From NCBI GenBank assembly GCA_963383645.1, contig OY726559.1, forward strand, positions 125,575,721 to 125,639,720: 64,000 bases of DNA. The letters run 5' to 3'. The position numbers were made by a program, and so were the translations under genes. The notes beneath the pieces are model-generated. The model saw only the letters and a list, made by a program, of their open reading frames with translations, was not told the DNA's origin and made no database searches. Origin of the DNA: Muscardinus avellanarius. Its lineage: Eukaryota > Chordata > Mammalia > Rodentia > Gliridae. This document shows, one piece after another, positions 1-11,542 of this stretch. Numbering within the stretch: the stretch's first letter is position 1; every line of letters begins with the position of its first letter.

Positions 1-888
1 AGCAAAAGTATAGACATAAACATGACCATGAAGAAAGATAGTCTTTTCAACTAATTAGACATCCACATGCAAAAAATGAATAGAATCTAAATTTATACAC
101 TTCTTAAAAATTAACTCAAAATAGATCATCAACCTAAATGTAAAACTATAACACTTAGAAGATAATAGGAGGAAACCTAGGTGATGACTCTTTAAGTACA
201 ACACCAAAAAGCCTGACCCATGAAAGAAAAAAATGGGTATATTGAATTTTATTAAAATGAAAAATTTCTGCTCTGTGAAACTGCTTTCAAAAGAACAATG
301 GTCAAAAACTAGAAATAACACAAGTGCCCATCAATAGGAGAATGGGTAGCAAATTGTGGTATATCAATACAGAATGAACTATTACTCAGCAATAAAAATA
401 GATGATCCATAAATAAATGGAACAACGTGGATGAATTTCAGAGTGTAGCACTGAATAAAAGAAGTCAGACACAAAAGACTCTGTACTTTATGATTTCACA
501 CGTATGAAACGCTACAAAGGCAGCTAAGTGCGGCTGTGTGTCTACATTCCCAGTACTGGAGAAGCTGAGACAGGATTGCAGATTGGAGGCTAGCCTCAGC
601 AAATTAGCGAGATTGTTTCAAAGTAAAATAGGACTGGGAGTGTAGCCCAGAGGTTAGATCCCAGTTTAAAAAAAAAAAAAGCAATAAAAGAAAACTATAG
701 CAACAGAAGATAGATCAAATAATTGAGGGTGGGGAGTGGGGAGAAGAGAGGAACTCCAAAGAAGCACAAGGAAGATTCTTAGGTGCTGGGAATGTTCTAT
801 GTATTGGTTGACTTATATATTTGTCAAAATGCACTATACTATACAATTAAACTCAATTTATAATAATCATATTTCAACAAAACAGAGT
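1..888 (+). mobile_element. Old L1 (LINE-1) 3' end, degenerate
   Basis: Decayed end of L1 ORF2 plus 3' UTR, sense on the + strand. The stretch around 325-470 (GTGCCCATCAATAGGAGAAT, then ACTATTACTCAGCAATAAAA) matches the well-known C-terminal ORF2 region of ancient mammalian L1s. The end (CTATACAATTAAACTCAATT) resembles L1M 3' UTRs. It is interrupted by a SINE at 521-680 and carries many stops, so it is inactive. The left end lies outside the window. The subfamily cannot be fixed by eye. Confidence 0.7.
521..680 (+). mobile_element. B1-dID (MEN-type) SINE, diverged
   Basis: A B1-like left half (CCCAGTACTGGAGAAGCTGA, CTAGCCTCAGC) is joined to an ID-like right half (GGGAGTGTAGCCCAGAGGTTAG) and an A tail of about 13. 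It lies inside the old L1 and is therefore younger than it. Strong divergence marks it as one of the older copies in the window. Confidence 0.75.
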
Positions 889-1533
889 TTTTAAAATGCA
901 TTTGCAAATAGCGTTCAGATTTCAGTTTTTGTAAGAAGAGGGTCTTGAGCTCCCATTCTGTCTCCACCACATGCCACCATGAAACCAACTTAGGGTTTCC
1001 GAAACTCCCTCCCGGTCTTTTCCCTTATTTATAAAAGATGGACAATAGCAGAACCAACCCAAGGCTTTTGTTTATCAAAGTTATATCTATAGATATTCAG
1101 TGTATTTGAAATTAGAACAGAAAATTTAAAAATACTAACTCATTTAAAATAACAAGCTCATTGAATATTAATACAAATGACCTATTTTGATGAAAACAAT
1201 ATTTTCTAAAACAAGAAAAAACTAATGAGAATGCATTTTGCAAACCTGCTTAACAGAAGACAAATGTCTTCTCATATCTGCTTCTGCATCAAATCGCATC
1301 ATGAAACATCTAGAAAACTCTACTGTGCACTAAATAGTAAAGAATAAGAGTGGAAAAGTAGACATCTTAATATCACGATGAATACAGTTTTAACTTTAGG
1401 AAGCCCACGTAAGGTTCTCAGAGACTGCCAAGGTCCCAGATTATTCTTACTGAACTGCTCGTCTAATACAAAGCACTCAATGGCTATTAGTCCTATTTTA
1501 TTCATAGATTCCATTCCCCTATGGGTTATTATG
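889..1533. other. Intergenic, nothing recognised
   Basis: AT-rich unique-looking DNA with no supported gene. Short open frames here have no recognisable protein features. Confidence 0.5.
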
Positions 1534-1857
1534 CTGGTCATCCCTCAGTATCTCCAAGAGGGGTTAGATACCCAAATCCCCATGGATACTCAAACCACAG
1601 ATGCTCACGTATATATAAAATGGTGCATGGTGCAGTATTTGCATGTAAACTACACACATCCTCCAGAATACTTTAAATCATCTCTAGATTACTTATAATA
1701 CCCTATATTATGTAAATAGCTGCTATATTCTATTGTTTGGGGAATAAGGACAAAAAAATGTATATTCTTGTTCATTACAAATACAGTTCTTTTTCTGCAT
1801 ATTTACAATCCATAGTTAATTGAGGACGCAGAATTCGTGGATACAGAGGGCCTATTG
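1534..1857 (+). mobile_element. Tigger-like (pogo/Tc1-mariner) non-autonomous DNA element
   Basis: The left end CATCCCTCAGTATCTCC and the right end GGATACAGAGGGCC form imperfect terminal inverted repeats. The interior (GATGCTCACGTATATATAAA, ACTTTAAATCATCTCTAGAT) matches the widespread mammalian element that begins with the 'CCTCAGTATC...GGATACC' motif and has a 'TTTAAATCATCTCTAGATTA' core. About 320 bp, with no transposase. Class assignment is from memory of the consensus, and the exact RepBase name is uncertain. Confidence 0.65.
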
Positions 1858-4800
1858 CATGCATTTTTAAAAGACTTTGAAATCTCAAATAACTTACATA
1901 AAAAAAACTCCAGTCTGAGATGTTGGTGCCTATTCCAAGTATTTATTTTCTTTCTCAAGTTGAAATTTAAACTCTTGAAATTAATTTATCAGAGCCCTGC
2001 TTTGCCATTTAATGGCCTATAATGAAAACAGTCCTTTAAAATGCTGCAGAAGGAAGAAAAGAGAGAAGAATAGAACAGGAGGCAGAGCAGGCAGGCAAGC
2101 TCCCTGACTTCTAAGGTTTCTTGAAGACTTTGGGAGATAGATGGAGACACCATCTTAGCTCCTTCATCCTAAGACTCGCGGGCTCTAGATTCCCTAATAA
2201 GTAACCTTACAAGTGGGCAGCTACCAAAGTCCTACATAGCACCAACCAGAGAAAGCAATTCAATTCCTTGGCACTCAAAGCCCAAATGCTGCCCGCTGGC
2301 TCTTCATGGGTAAGAACTTAATTTGTCCTGTTTTTCCTAGTGAGGAGAAATAGACGAGGCTAAAGACTCAGTGTGAAAGTTGTTCTGGGTGTCAGACAGT
2401 AAGGGGAAAAGTATGTTATAACACTTTCAGAATTTCAAACAGGCTTAAGGTAAAAGAAAAAGTGGCGTGCATTCATAGAAATCCTCTCACCCAATCTTCT
2501 CCCACAACAGATTCTGTTTTCCTTTGGCCTCAGGTGCTCCTAGAAACTGGTTTTAACTGCAGCAAATTCCAAAAGAGAGCTCTTTCCTGGCAGCCCACAT
2601 GCATCCTTCTTGCATCTGATTCCTGACTCATGTTTCTGTATCCATCCATAACTGTCTGAATCTAAATCGGTTGTTAGTGATTGAGGTGTTTCTACACTGC
2701 CTTAGAAGGATTGTTTTGAACTTTGTTGGGCATTATATCAAATACAACAAATGTCCATTTCTAGGCTGCTTTGAATCAATCCCTCCAAGGCACCCATTCA
2801 AGGTAAGTGTTCAGTATGTCTGCAGCAGTCCTTTGCACAGATATGATTGCAAAGTTTATTAGCAAGGTATTATTAGCCTGGTCATCGTCTAGCCTAGCAG
2901 AATCAAGGCCCAAAGCGAAACAACATACCACTTCTTGTACACAGGTCACACTGTACCTTGAAAGAAAGATATGCTTCCTGTTAGAGTGTATTATCTTGGA
3001 AAATCATAAGATGTCTGCTAGAGTCAGGCCTCTGCAACTTACTAGAGCACTAGGGACTAGAAATACTCTCCTGTAAGCTCAGCTATCACAATAGCATTTG
3101 ATAGCCTTGCTCGACAGCATCAGTTTGGGTTTATCACATCGGGCTCATTTAAAAAAATGTTTCACATTCAATGAGTTACTTTTAAAGAGAGGAATCAAGG
3201 GAGAGGGAAAGAGTAGTCTTTTAATAAGAGAAATGTAAAATTCAGCTAATTGGGAGAAAAACATTTCTAATCCCACTCTATAAATTTGACCAAAAAAATA
3301 AAAGTTTTTTTTTTTTTAATAGCAGAGCATGTGGAAAGCAATAATGCATACCTACTTGTGATCCACAGCCCTGCCAGCTGCTGCTTCAAGGGTTTGGCGA
3401 AACCAGCCCTTCTATTCTAAGTCCACTTCTTTTATTCCTGGAGATACACACAGCCCCCCCCCTTAAATTGGATGGTGACTTTATAAGGAGTGCTGTTGTT
3501 TACTTTCAATTAATCATGCTCAACTGTAAACAAAGTGTCTGTTTTAGTTCTGCTGACAATTACCCACTTGTCAACATCTCCCTCAAGTACCTTTAGCATC
3601 TGGCTACAACAGGAAACCTCTACATCAAAACGAATGCTTGTCTCAGCAAACTCAGGATTTCATACATTCCCTCAGCTCTTGAGTAGTCAGATGATATTGT
3701 AACAAATGTTGCCTGGGCACCTTGAGGATCTATATCATATGGCCAGAAAACATTTCTCAGGCATCGTTTTTTTTGCTTTCTGTGTTTGCTTCGGCATTTA
3801 TTTTTTAAAGGAAGAAGGAGAAAAAGGATCCCAACTTGAGATTCTTGGAGAAGAAGCTGAGGGGTAGAGTGAGGGGGTTGGGGAGGAGCCTATGACTTAA
3901 GATATTTTTGATAAACTACCAAATCTACTCTTCCATTAATAATGTCTCAATTAGTAACCTGTGAGATCAACAAAACCGAACAGTGTTGTAAAGCACAGTA
4001 AGCCATTAGTGGTTTGCATTACAATTGTGTGTGTGTGGGGGGGGTGCATAGTAAGTTTTATTACCATTCCACCAGGTGGCTTTATCCACTACCCAGATGC
4101 CCCTGTTCCTTTGAGACAGTTCCCCCAACCCCCATTTAAAATATGTTCAGAACATAAAATGGCTGAGGAGTTCACGTTTTGCCAACACGATATTTTTAAA
4201 TGTTTAAAGGCAAAGCAAACGCTTGTTTGGCAGTTGGTGGCAGAATTACTAGTCTGTTCCCTGGGGTTCACCGTGGAGTAGGGAGCCTCAGAAAAATCAA
4301 ACTGGGCACCTACGCTGTATCCATTTTGCCCTTTCAGTTCCCAGAAAGGAGGGAAATATATATGCCTTGTGGAGAGGAGAGAGGGGGCTCTGAGGAACCA
4401 GTCCTTATAGAGCCTGTGTCTCGGTATTTATATTTAGATTTTTACCTCCGGGTGACTAATTTACACTCACTTTAAAACTAAAGAGCCAAAGCACTGGCCA
4501 CCAGTCCCTCTAAGTGAGGTTCTGGCTGAGGGCTTGCAGCGAGGGCGAGCCTGCGAGGACAGACACACACACACCTCTAAGCCAAGATACGTGTCCAGCA
4601 CCGCCAGGCCCGAGTCCGGATGGATGGAAGGTGACCCAGATCCCAGGTCAATTTTGCAAACGTTGATGTCCTCCAGGAGGGAAACCGAGGGCCCCTGAAG
4701 GCAAGACTCTCCCAGCAAGGGTGCCCAGGACACCGGCTAAGGTGGGTCGGGCCAGGGGGAGGGGTGGTGTAGTTAAGAGGGCTCCACAGCTCCTTTCTGA
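1858..4800. other. Repeat-poor intergenic DNA
   Basis: No gene or transposon recognised. The stretch 3440-3560 has a paired forkhead motif (entered separately), 3890-3960 is AT-rich with TTAATAATG and CAATTAGTAA homeodomain cores, and 4020-4045 is a GT/G run. Open frames at 3961-4281 and 4467-4733 show no domain, no codon bias and no family resemblance, so they are not called as genes. Confidence 0.5.
3497..3532. promoter_or_regulatory. Inverted pair of forkhead cores flanking CAATTAATCA
   Basis: TGTTTAC (3497-3503) and GTAAACA (3526-3532) are the forkhead consensus on opposite strands, about 29 bp apart. CAATTAATCA, a homeodomain core, lies between them. Such a cluster about 12.7 kb upstream of a forkhead gene could be an autoregulatory element. 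Function is inferred only from motifs. Confidence 0.3.
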
Positions 4801-5029
4801 CAAAAGCTAATCAATCTAAGTGCGCGTAATTGATTTTAATGAGGGAGGGGGTTCTGCGCCTTAACGATTGCCCGGGGTCCTCAGCCTGAGCTCGCTCGCG
4901 GCAGCTCCAGGTACTGTCGGGGCCGAGCGTCGCTGGCCCGCTTGTCACTGCTGTGACCACTAAGCCCGGTCGCTGTGTGGGGCTCGAAACAGCAACGAGG
5001 TCGGAGAACCGGATCCTGGACCCTCCGCC

Positions 5030-5290
5030 GCCCGGTTTTACCTGGTAATTTATGCACAATTAATTGAGATATCTTTTATACTTGGTGTGCTGCAAAATTA
5101 ATGCCTAATTTATGTAATTAGTCAATTAGCTCTAATTCCAGCATATGTTCCCAAATGCCCAGAAGGTGTCCTGTTTCCCAGGTACTTATTTTGATGTCAC
5201 GAAACGCAGCTAATTAATTTTACATGCATATTAATTTGGGATCTCTTTAACAGTTCCCTTTGTGCAAGTAATTTTAATATTTGTCTTGCT
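5030..5290. promoter_or_regulatory. Candidate enhancer, dense in TAATTA cores
   Basis: AT-rich block packed with homeodomain cores: CAATTAATTG, AATTAATGCC, GTAATTAGTCAATTAGCT, CTAATTAATT and CATATTAATTTG. It sits directly between GC-rich blocks and has no SINEs. This texture (repeat-free, multiple TAATTA, sharp composition change) is typical of deeply conserved developmental enhancers. Conservation itself cannot be measured here. Confidence 0.4.
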
Positions 5291-5309
5291 AACCTTTTGG
5301 GGTCGGGTG

Positions 5310-5850
5310 AGGAAGATGCAGGTGGGTGTGAGCAGCACGTGGACGCGGAGGTGTAGGGGCCTGAAGGGCGGCTCCAGTCCTGGGCCAGCGTCCAGGTAGA
5401 GGACGCAGCGGCGGCGCGCAGGTGGGGCTCGGCCGACCCTTAGGGGGCGTCGCTGTTGCCGGCCTCCGGGGGAAGTGCCTTTTGCACACGCCCTGGGAAA
5501 TGGCCTCTGGGTGGGAAGCGGAGGCGACTGCTCTGAGAGCCTTTTACCCCCGGGCACTTCCCAAATTTCAGATCGTATTGTCCCTTGCCCCTTCGCTCCT
5601 TTCCCAGGAATGTAGAAAAGGCTTTTATTTGGGGGGTGGGGGGTGTTGGAGAGTGTCCCAGAAGGACGACTCTGATTTCCCGGCCAGTTGGAGGAGGCCG
5701 AGAAGCCCTGGGCTGCGCAGAGGCCGCGTCCTCCCCTCCGGGCCCCGCCGGTCCTCCGCGCGCAGAGCCTTAGGGTGCGGGGAGAGGGGCCGCACCTCCG
5801 CCTACCCCGCTGCGCGAGTCGCCGGCCGTCCTCCCTGGAAGACTAAGCAG
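5310..5850. other. CpG island, upstream of FOXB1
   Basis: GC-rich with frequent CpG (GCGGCGGCGCGC, CGCCGGTCCTCCGCGCGC). It contains open frames on both strands (5231-5557 minus, 5422-5949 plus), which are expected from high GC and show no recognisable domain. It could be a promoter of an unrecognised non-coding transcript or a Polycomb-type CpG island. Confidence 0.55.
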
Positions 5851-5859
5851 GGCGAAAGT

Positions 5860-6190
5860 TTACTTTCCAAGTTACTGGGTGGCACATTAAAACTTTTATC
5901 CTTCTCGGTCAAATTAATGAGCAATTTAATTAATAAAATCGGAGAGTAGTGTAAGTGCTATGGTAATGAAGTTAAATGAGTCCGCAGTAAAATATTCACT
6001 AATCCAGCGCATTGCCAAATACCCCCTTAATTCTGCTTAACACTAAAAGGGTTTTGAGCACCATAATGAGATTCCTCTGTCGCTAATTAATTGACACGCT
6101 CCTGAATATTCATATCAGCTAGCACCGATACGTTCCTAATTGCACCGTGGAATAGATCTCAGAGGAAACTAAATCGCCATAGACTTCATT
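5860..6190. promoter_or_regulatory. Candidate enhancer, second TAATTA-rich block
   Basis: AT-rich, repeat-free stretch with CAAATTAATGAGC, TTTAATTAATAAAAT, CGCTAATTAATTGACA and CCTGAATATTCATAT. It is bracketed by CpG islands on both sides. The motif density and lack of mobile DNA suggest a developmental cis-regulatory element. This is inference from sequence texture. Confidence 0.4.
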
Positions 6191-6239
6191 AAAATAATGT
6201 ATTCCAGATCCAGGACGAGGAAAGATGAGACATTTGCCT

Positions 6240-6790
6240 TCGAGCGCGCTAAGAAAGTGGCACCTGGTTGGTGGACGGGAAAGATATCAAACGTGGGCTC
6301 CCAGGGCCGAGTCACTGCGCGGGGCGCGCGGGCGTCCAGAGCATCCTCGGGCGCGGGCTCCCTCCGCCAAGGGCGTGGGGGCGCCGTCCAGGACCCGGCG
6401 CCGCGCCCCGCTGTCTTTTCCTTCCCGAGCTCCCCGGGCTGGCCCGCAGAGCTGTCTACGGGGGCGCGACGGCGCACGTCGTGGGTAGGAAATCCCCAGG
6501 AAAACTTTCCTGCGGCCCCACCTCGCCCAGCCGGACGCCGGCCCCGCGGTCGCGGCCTTGGCTGGGGAGCCGGGGGTGCGCTGGCCTCTCCTCCCAGGGC
6601 CCCGCCGCCTCCGCGAGCTCTGCAGTCCCGGGAAGAGCGCGGCCAGTTCCCGGGAGCGAGCTCCGGCCCGCGCGCGTCCAGCCGGCTCCGCGGGGCCAGG
6701 CCGTCCAGCCGCGGACCCGCCGCCCGGCCGTCCTCGCCGGCCGCGCCGGGGAGACCCGCTCCCTTCCTAGGGAGGAAGTCCTTCCCCACC
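6240..6790. other. CpG island
   Basis: Very GC-rich with many CpGs (GCGCGGGGCGCGCGGGCG, GCGGCCAGTTCCCGGGAGCG). Overlapping open frames exist in several frames and both strands (longest 246 codons at 6197-6937 plus, 206 at 6169-6789 minus). Their Pro/Arg/Ala/Gly composition is that of random GC-rich DNA, so no gene is called. Confidence 0.6.
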
Positions 6791-6829
6791 CTTTCTTTTT
6801 GGAAAAAAAAAAATCACCACAGGTTAAAA

Positions 6830-7010
6830 ACTAAAAAGAGTTTATTTGAAGGCATACAAATGCATATTTATTATACACATGTACGCATTAACAATGTAAA
6901 TTACACCGCCAGCAGTTGCTGGTTGTTTATTCATTAGATCTTTAGAAAATCTACATTGCCTCCAGACAGCGCCATGATAATGTGAAATACACAAGCAGTT
7001 TACATAACCA
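6830..7010. promoter_or_regulatory. Candidate conserved AT-rich element
   Basis: Immediately after the CpG island the sequence turns AT-rich and repeat-free, with CAAATGCATATTTATTATAC, CATTAACAATGTAAATT and ATGATAATGTGAAATAC. It resembles the other enhancer-like blocks of this locus. Low confidence without alignment. Confidence 0.3.
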
Positions 7011-7640
7011 ACTTCGACGCCGAGCCCCGCGCTCCGCCGCTCCGAGTCATCAACAGGTCGCAGGCAAGCGGACTCGAAGGAAGACCTAAGCTGCTGAGAA
7101 CTACCGAGAAGGTCCCAGGGATCCAGGAGGCCCTGACTCCCTCAGACGTGGAGAAGGATGCGGGGCTCAGCTATTTGACCCCGCTTGTATGTAGCTCCAT
7201 CCCTCTTTGCAGTGACAGAGGGAAAGTCGGCCAAAAGAGGTGGGAAGAAAATACCGACAGCTCCCCCCAAGGTGCGGGCGTTCCGGAGCCGCCAGGCCGC
7301 CGGGAGGGTGGAGTGAGCGGAGGGTTTTCTCTGCTGCTGGCGCAGGAAGACCGCGGCCTCGTTGAAGGACAGCCTTCGGCTCCACCAATCAAATCGCCCC
7401 GGGCCGCGGTAAACAAACTTATCCCTCCAAGGAAAGCACCTGCTGGATCGTCCTTCTGGAATCATCAAAGGCTCCGTGATTTTAGATTTACCTAAAAGAC
7501 GGAGAAAGGGAGGTGCTTTGAGGGAAAAGTGGCGTTGCAGAATTAGGAATCATTTAAAATATGCAAATAATGTTATAGATATATATTTCCAAAGTTCTCA
7601 ATAAAAATATTAGCGGACAGTAAAAGCGTGGGGAGCGTGT
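7011..7640. other. GC-rich block followed by octamer-containing AT-rich tail
   Basis: 7011-7480 is moderately GC-rich with CpGs and has overlapping open frames on both strands without recognisable domains. A forkhead core GTAAACA lies at 7409-7415. From 7490 the sequence becomes AT-rich and carries a perfect POU octamer ATGCAAAT at 7561-7568. Possible regulatory DNA; no gene seen. Confidence 0.35.
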
Positions 7641-8009
7641 GCAGGGAGTTGGCTCACTAGGGCCGCTCGTGTCGGGCGGTGAACGACGGTGCACAATTGT
7701 AGGTGCCAATTTTCGGTCTCCTAAAATTTGCACGGACGCTTAAGGAATGCGGGTGCTGGCTTACTGGGAACTTCGAGCCTGGCTCGGAGGTGCGCTCCCG
7801 CCCTGGCGGGGTGTGTGGGGGCGTGTGTGTGTGGAGGTCTGCCAGGGCTTTTTGTTTCTAATTTTCTGGCTTCCCTCCCCCCTTTTATCCGGGTGGGGCG
7901 GGCTGGGTGTCTCGGGAAATGCCCGGAAGATCTCAGACAGCGCTAGGTGGAGTGGCCGAGTTGAGTTAGTGAACCCAAAAGATGGGGTCGACACCACTTG
8001 AGGAATTGA

Positions 8010-8160
8010 AAACTGGAAGGAGAGAAAGAGAGGGTGGAGAGAGAAAGAAGGATGAGGAGAAGAAAGAAGGATGAGGAGGAGAAGAAGAAAAAGAAGAAAG
8101 GGAAGGAGGAAGAAGGGAGGGAGGGAGGGAGGGAGGAAAAGGGGGGGAAAGGGAGCTGGG
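8010..8160 (+). repeat. Purine-rich (GAA/GGA/GGGA) low-complexity tract
   Basis: About 150 bases almost purely A and G on the + strand, ending in GGGAGG repeats and a G run. The Lys/Glu/Arg-rich frame read through it (8034 onwards) and the antisense Ser/Pro/Leu-rich frames are translation artefacts of this repeat. Confidence 0.85.
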
Positions 8161-8179
8161 GTGGGGGCTGCCAGAGCAG

Positions 8180-8440
8180 GCATCTATTTCAGAGGCGTCG
8201 CCGAGCCCTGGGCGCACCCTGGCTTCCTAATTGCGACCCGCTGAGAGTCCGCGTGGAGCTGGAGGGGCCGCGAGGGCGGGCGGCGCGGGGCTCGCGGACC
8301 CGAGCTCCAGTTCCAGTGCTCCCGGCACCGGCGGAGAGACTCGGGGCCCGGAGGCCTTGGAGCCCCGAAAGGCGCGGCCGCCCGCGGGCCGGGCCCCGCC
8401 CCCAGCCATTCTTAGCTGGGGAGGCCGCGAGGATCAGCCT
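8180..8440. other. CpG island
   Basis: GC-rich with clustered CpG (GGGCGGGCGGCGCGGGGCTC, GCGCGGCCGCCCGCGGGCCG). No gene recognised in any frame. One of a series of CpG-rich blocks upstream of FOXB1. Confidence 0.5.
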
Positions 8441-8599
8441 CTTTCTTTTCTCTTTCTTTTGCAAGCCCGCTTTGTGGGTGGCAGCTCAGCAGGGGATTCC
8501 TGAACACAAAACCCCCCAAAGCCCAAAGAAAGACAGAGGGAGAAAAGAAAGAAGAAAGAGGAGAGAAGAGAGGAGTCATCAAATAGTTTTAACCTTTCC

Positions 8600-10590
8600 A
8601 GAAACCGAGCGAGTTATTTCATCTGAAGGCTGTTGTCTTCGGCGAAAACCGGCTTCTGCCATTAAGAAAACACATACCGCACACGTCCACCCTGGTTAAG
8701 CTTCCTCCTGGTCAGCCTGAACAAACACGCAGAAGCGCGGGACCGGGACCTACAGGTTATCCGGTTTCAAAACAAATTAAAGCAGAAGGACGCCCAAATC
8801 AAACACGATGGGTGCAAAATAGTCTTCATTTAAAAACCCATAGTTCTCCCCCCCCCCATTAGACTTTTTAAAATTTATGAGCAAAGCACAGTTTAGCCTA
8901 CCGTTCAGGATTTACCTTATTATTCTATGGTGATTAGTTTTTCTGGGTAATAATATTCAGAGGAGACGAAAACTATTTTCCCACTTATTGGAAACTTTGA
9001 AACACTTTCTGAAGCCACAAATGTACTGCTCCAAAATTCACCCTTCCCAAAATGACATTTTAAGACTGCATGCCCATCCAGACACACTGATATTTAAAAA
9101 AAAAAAACATTCTGAGTAAACATAATTTCTGACAAAGGACATTTATATGAAAAGTATACTGTGCTTTTTCTCTCCTTCCTTCCACCCCCATAAAAAGGCC
9201 CTTCGCTCCACCCCGCTATTAAACAAAACACAATACCTTTTTCTGGGTGGTACTGCACCGAAGTTGATTCAGTTTTGACAATGTTGTTTAGCTATCATTT
9301 GCTATTTTGAATGAATGGGAGCAATCCCCCCTTTTACAACATTTGTTTCCTATTATGGAGAGGTGCAGCAGTTGAGGGCAGACATGTGAAAGTGGCTGTT
9401 TGATTCTCTTTTTCATCCCCCTGACCCTGCTTTTGTGCCTCCTCACCCTGGGAATGTCACGCCTCGCTACTTCACTTTGAGATGCTCGAGAAAGTGGCTT
9501 TGTTATTCCCTTTTAGACATACACGAAATTGTTCTCATTCCCCTCGCTGTAAAAGATACTTCACATCAGGACCCGGTTCACAAGTGCAATGCAATTTGGC
9601 TTAGTCCAACCTTTGTTCTGCTTGTACAAATGAGCGAACAGTGCACACATTATACAGTTTATCTACTGCTGTCTTAACCCCAGAGTTAGGGGCTGGGAGA
9701 AAAGCAAGTTAATCCCTTCAATACTAAGGTAGCTTTAGCAATATTTCCTCCAATAAAAACGATAGGTTTGAATTGCTTTTTCTGCTTCACACGGTGCAAA
9801 GCAAAACTCCAGAGCTGTTTAGCAACCACCACCGCAAAAATTCTTCCACCGACCATTCGCGAATACTTTTTAAGCAAATCCGTTTGTGGGCTTGGCGGTG
9901 CTCAGTTTAAAGCCATGCTGCTCCTTGTGCAAAGAAGAGATTTGATTTGGAAACTGAGATTTTTAAAAGCGGTGAAGTCTCAGGGCAAACCACAGCAAAG
10001 CAAACACCAAATGGTATTTAGCGAATCGATTCCAAAGAGGGGGCATTGTGCTGAGCAGGGAAAGAGCTTTTTCACAGTCAGTGAAATTGTCTGCTCAGTA
10101 TGAAGGAGGGTGGGCACTTAGGGCCGGAGCCAGGCAGGACCAGCGCCGGACTCTTAGCTACTGTTTGTTTTATGGAGTGGAAGGAACGCTGGCCCGGTCC
10201 TCACTCTCCAAACTGCAGCAGCCGCGTGCGTGTCTTCCTAAAGCGCACGGGGAGTCCGCCCCCTGTCCCCAAATTCAAGATAAACAGACCCGAGTGCAGG
10301 GGCTCCGGCCACTGCAGGCCAGGGGCTTTACCTGCCCGGGGATAAGTTTTCCTGGTGAGGACTAAGGAGGCCACGCCCTGAAGCCAAGCGCCCCAGCTTG
10401 GATGGAGTGGGCAGGAGGCAGGGACGCTTGGCTTCCTTAAAACCCTAAAGACTGAACTGAATTGAGGCGAGGACCACTCATCAGAAGTTTCTCTTCAACG
10501 TCCCTGGTCTGAGTTAAGGCTCACTGTCCCGTAGCCCGCCGCCAGCCCTTGCAATAGAAGGCTCTGAGGTTCTCGGCGTTCCTTCCCACC
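8600..10590. other. Repeat-free non-coding DNA, possible regulatory
   Basis: About 2 kb without any recognised transposon. Mostly AT-rich with short A and C runs (8848, 9098). 9690-10110 mixes CpG-containing and AT-rich stretches and has antiparallel open frames without family resemblance (9686-9877 minus, 9768-10103 plus). I see no gene. The absence of repeats is the main signal. Confidence 0.45.
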
Positions 10591-11180
10591 CTTTGGTGCC
10601 GGTGCGCAGGGCCCTGGGGTGCTGGCAGGGGGAGGGCGGTCCTGCCGTGGCCCTGGGCGCTCGGCGCCCGAGCATTGAGCGCCCCACCCCCCCCGGGCGC
10701 TCCGACTCCCATCCAGGCTGGGTGGGAGGATGAGCGGCTGGGCAGCCGCGGGGCGCGGGGATCGACTCCTCCCGACACCTGCGAGGCGCCCGGGATCCAG
10801 AGCCCGAGGGCGAGGACGGGACGGCGCGGCGGCGCGGCGAGGGCGGCGAGAGCCCGACTCCAGGGACCACAACCGCCCGACACTCGGACGGCAACTTTTA
10901 AAAACTGTCCGCTGACAGGCTGAGGGAGTTTGTTTTAGTACTGAATACCGCGGGAACAAAATCCTTTTGAAAGGGAAGCTAAGTCGTTTCACGCCACCAA
11001 AGTGCAGATTTGGTAAAGAATGACTGCCGTGACGAAGCGGTGCGCCGCGTCCGCGCTGGTTCCCAGAGGGGCGCGCACCCCGGCGGCCGGAGGGGGAGGC
11101 CGGGGACCCGCCACACCGCCGCGGCCACCGCGCCCGGACTCCGCCCGCCCTCCCCAGCGCGCCCACGGCCCAGGCGGAGG
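10590..11180. other. CpG island
   Basis: Dense CpG (GACGGGACGGCGCGGCGGCG, CCGCCGCGGCCACCGCGCCC). Open frames on both strands, including a 354-codon minus-strand frame at 10495-11559, are composition artefacts. That frame's first third is pure Ser/Pro/Leu read from the GGA repeat next door. Confidence 0.6.
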
Positions 11181-11542
11181 GGGAGAGGGGAGGAGGAGGA
11201 GAGGAGGAGGGAGAGGAGGGGAGGAGAGGGGAAGGAGAGGAGGAGGAGGGAGAGGAGGGGAGGAGGAGAGGGGAGGAGTGGAGGAGGGAGAGGAGGGGAG
11301 GAGGGGGAGAAGGGAGAGGAGGGGAGAAGGAGAGGAGGAGGGAGAGGAGGAGGGAGAGAAGGGGAGGTGAGGAGGAGGGAGAGGAGGGGAGGAGAGGAGG
11401 AAGGAGAGGAAGAGGGAGAGGAGGGGAGAAGGAAGAGGAGAGGAGGAGGGAGGGGAGGAGGAAGAGGAGAGGGGAGGAGGGGAGGAGGAAGAGGAAAGAG
11501 GAGGAGGAGGAGGAGGAGGAGGAGGAGGAGGAGGAGGAGGAG
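11163..11542 (+). repeat. (GGA)n/(GGGGA)n purine tract, about 380 bp
   Basis: An almost uninterrupted purine strand built from GGAGGA, GGGGAGG and GAGAGG units, ending in a pure (GGA)n run of about 14 units. The G-clusters could form G-quadruplexes and the polypurine/polypyrimidine symmetry could form triplex DNA. The tract resumes at 11753 after a SINE insertion. Confidence 0.9.

Noticed and set aside
6169..6937. Overlapping long frames on both strands
   Set aside because: CpG-island composition artefact. No conserved motif and no splice or start context supporting a gene.
8034..8699. 221-codon Lys/Glu/Arg-rich frame
   Set aside because: Read from a GAA/GGA tract and then CpG island. No domain.
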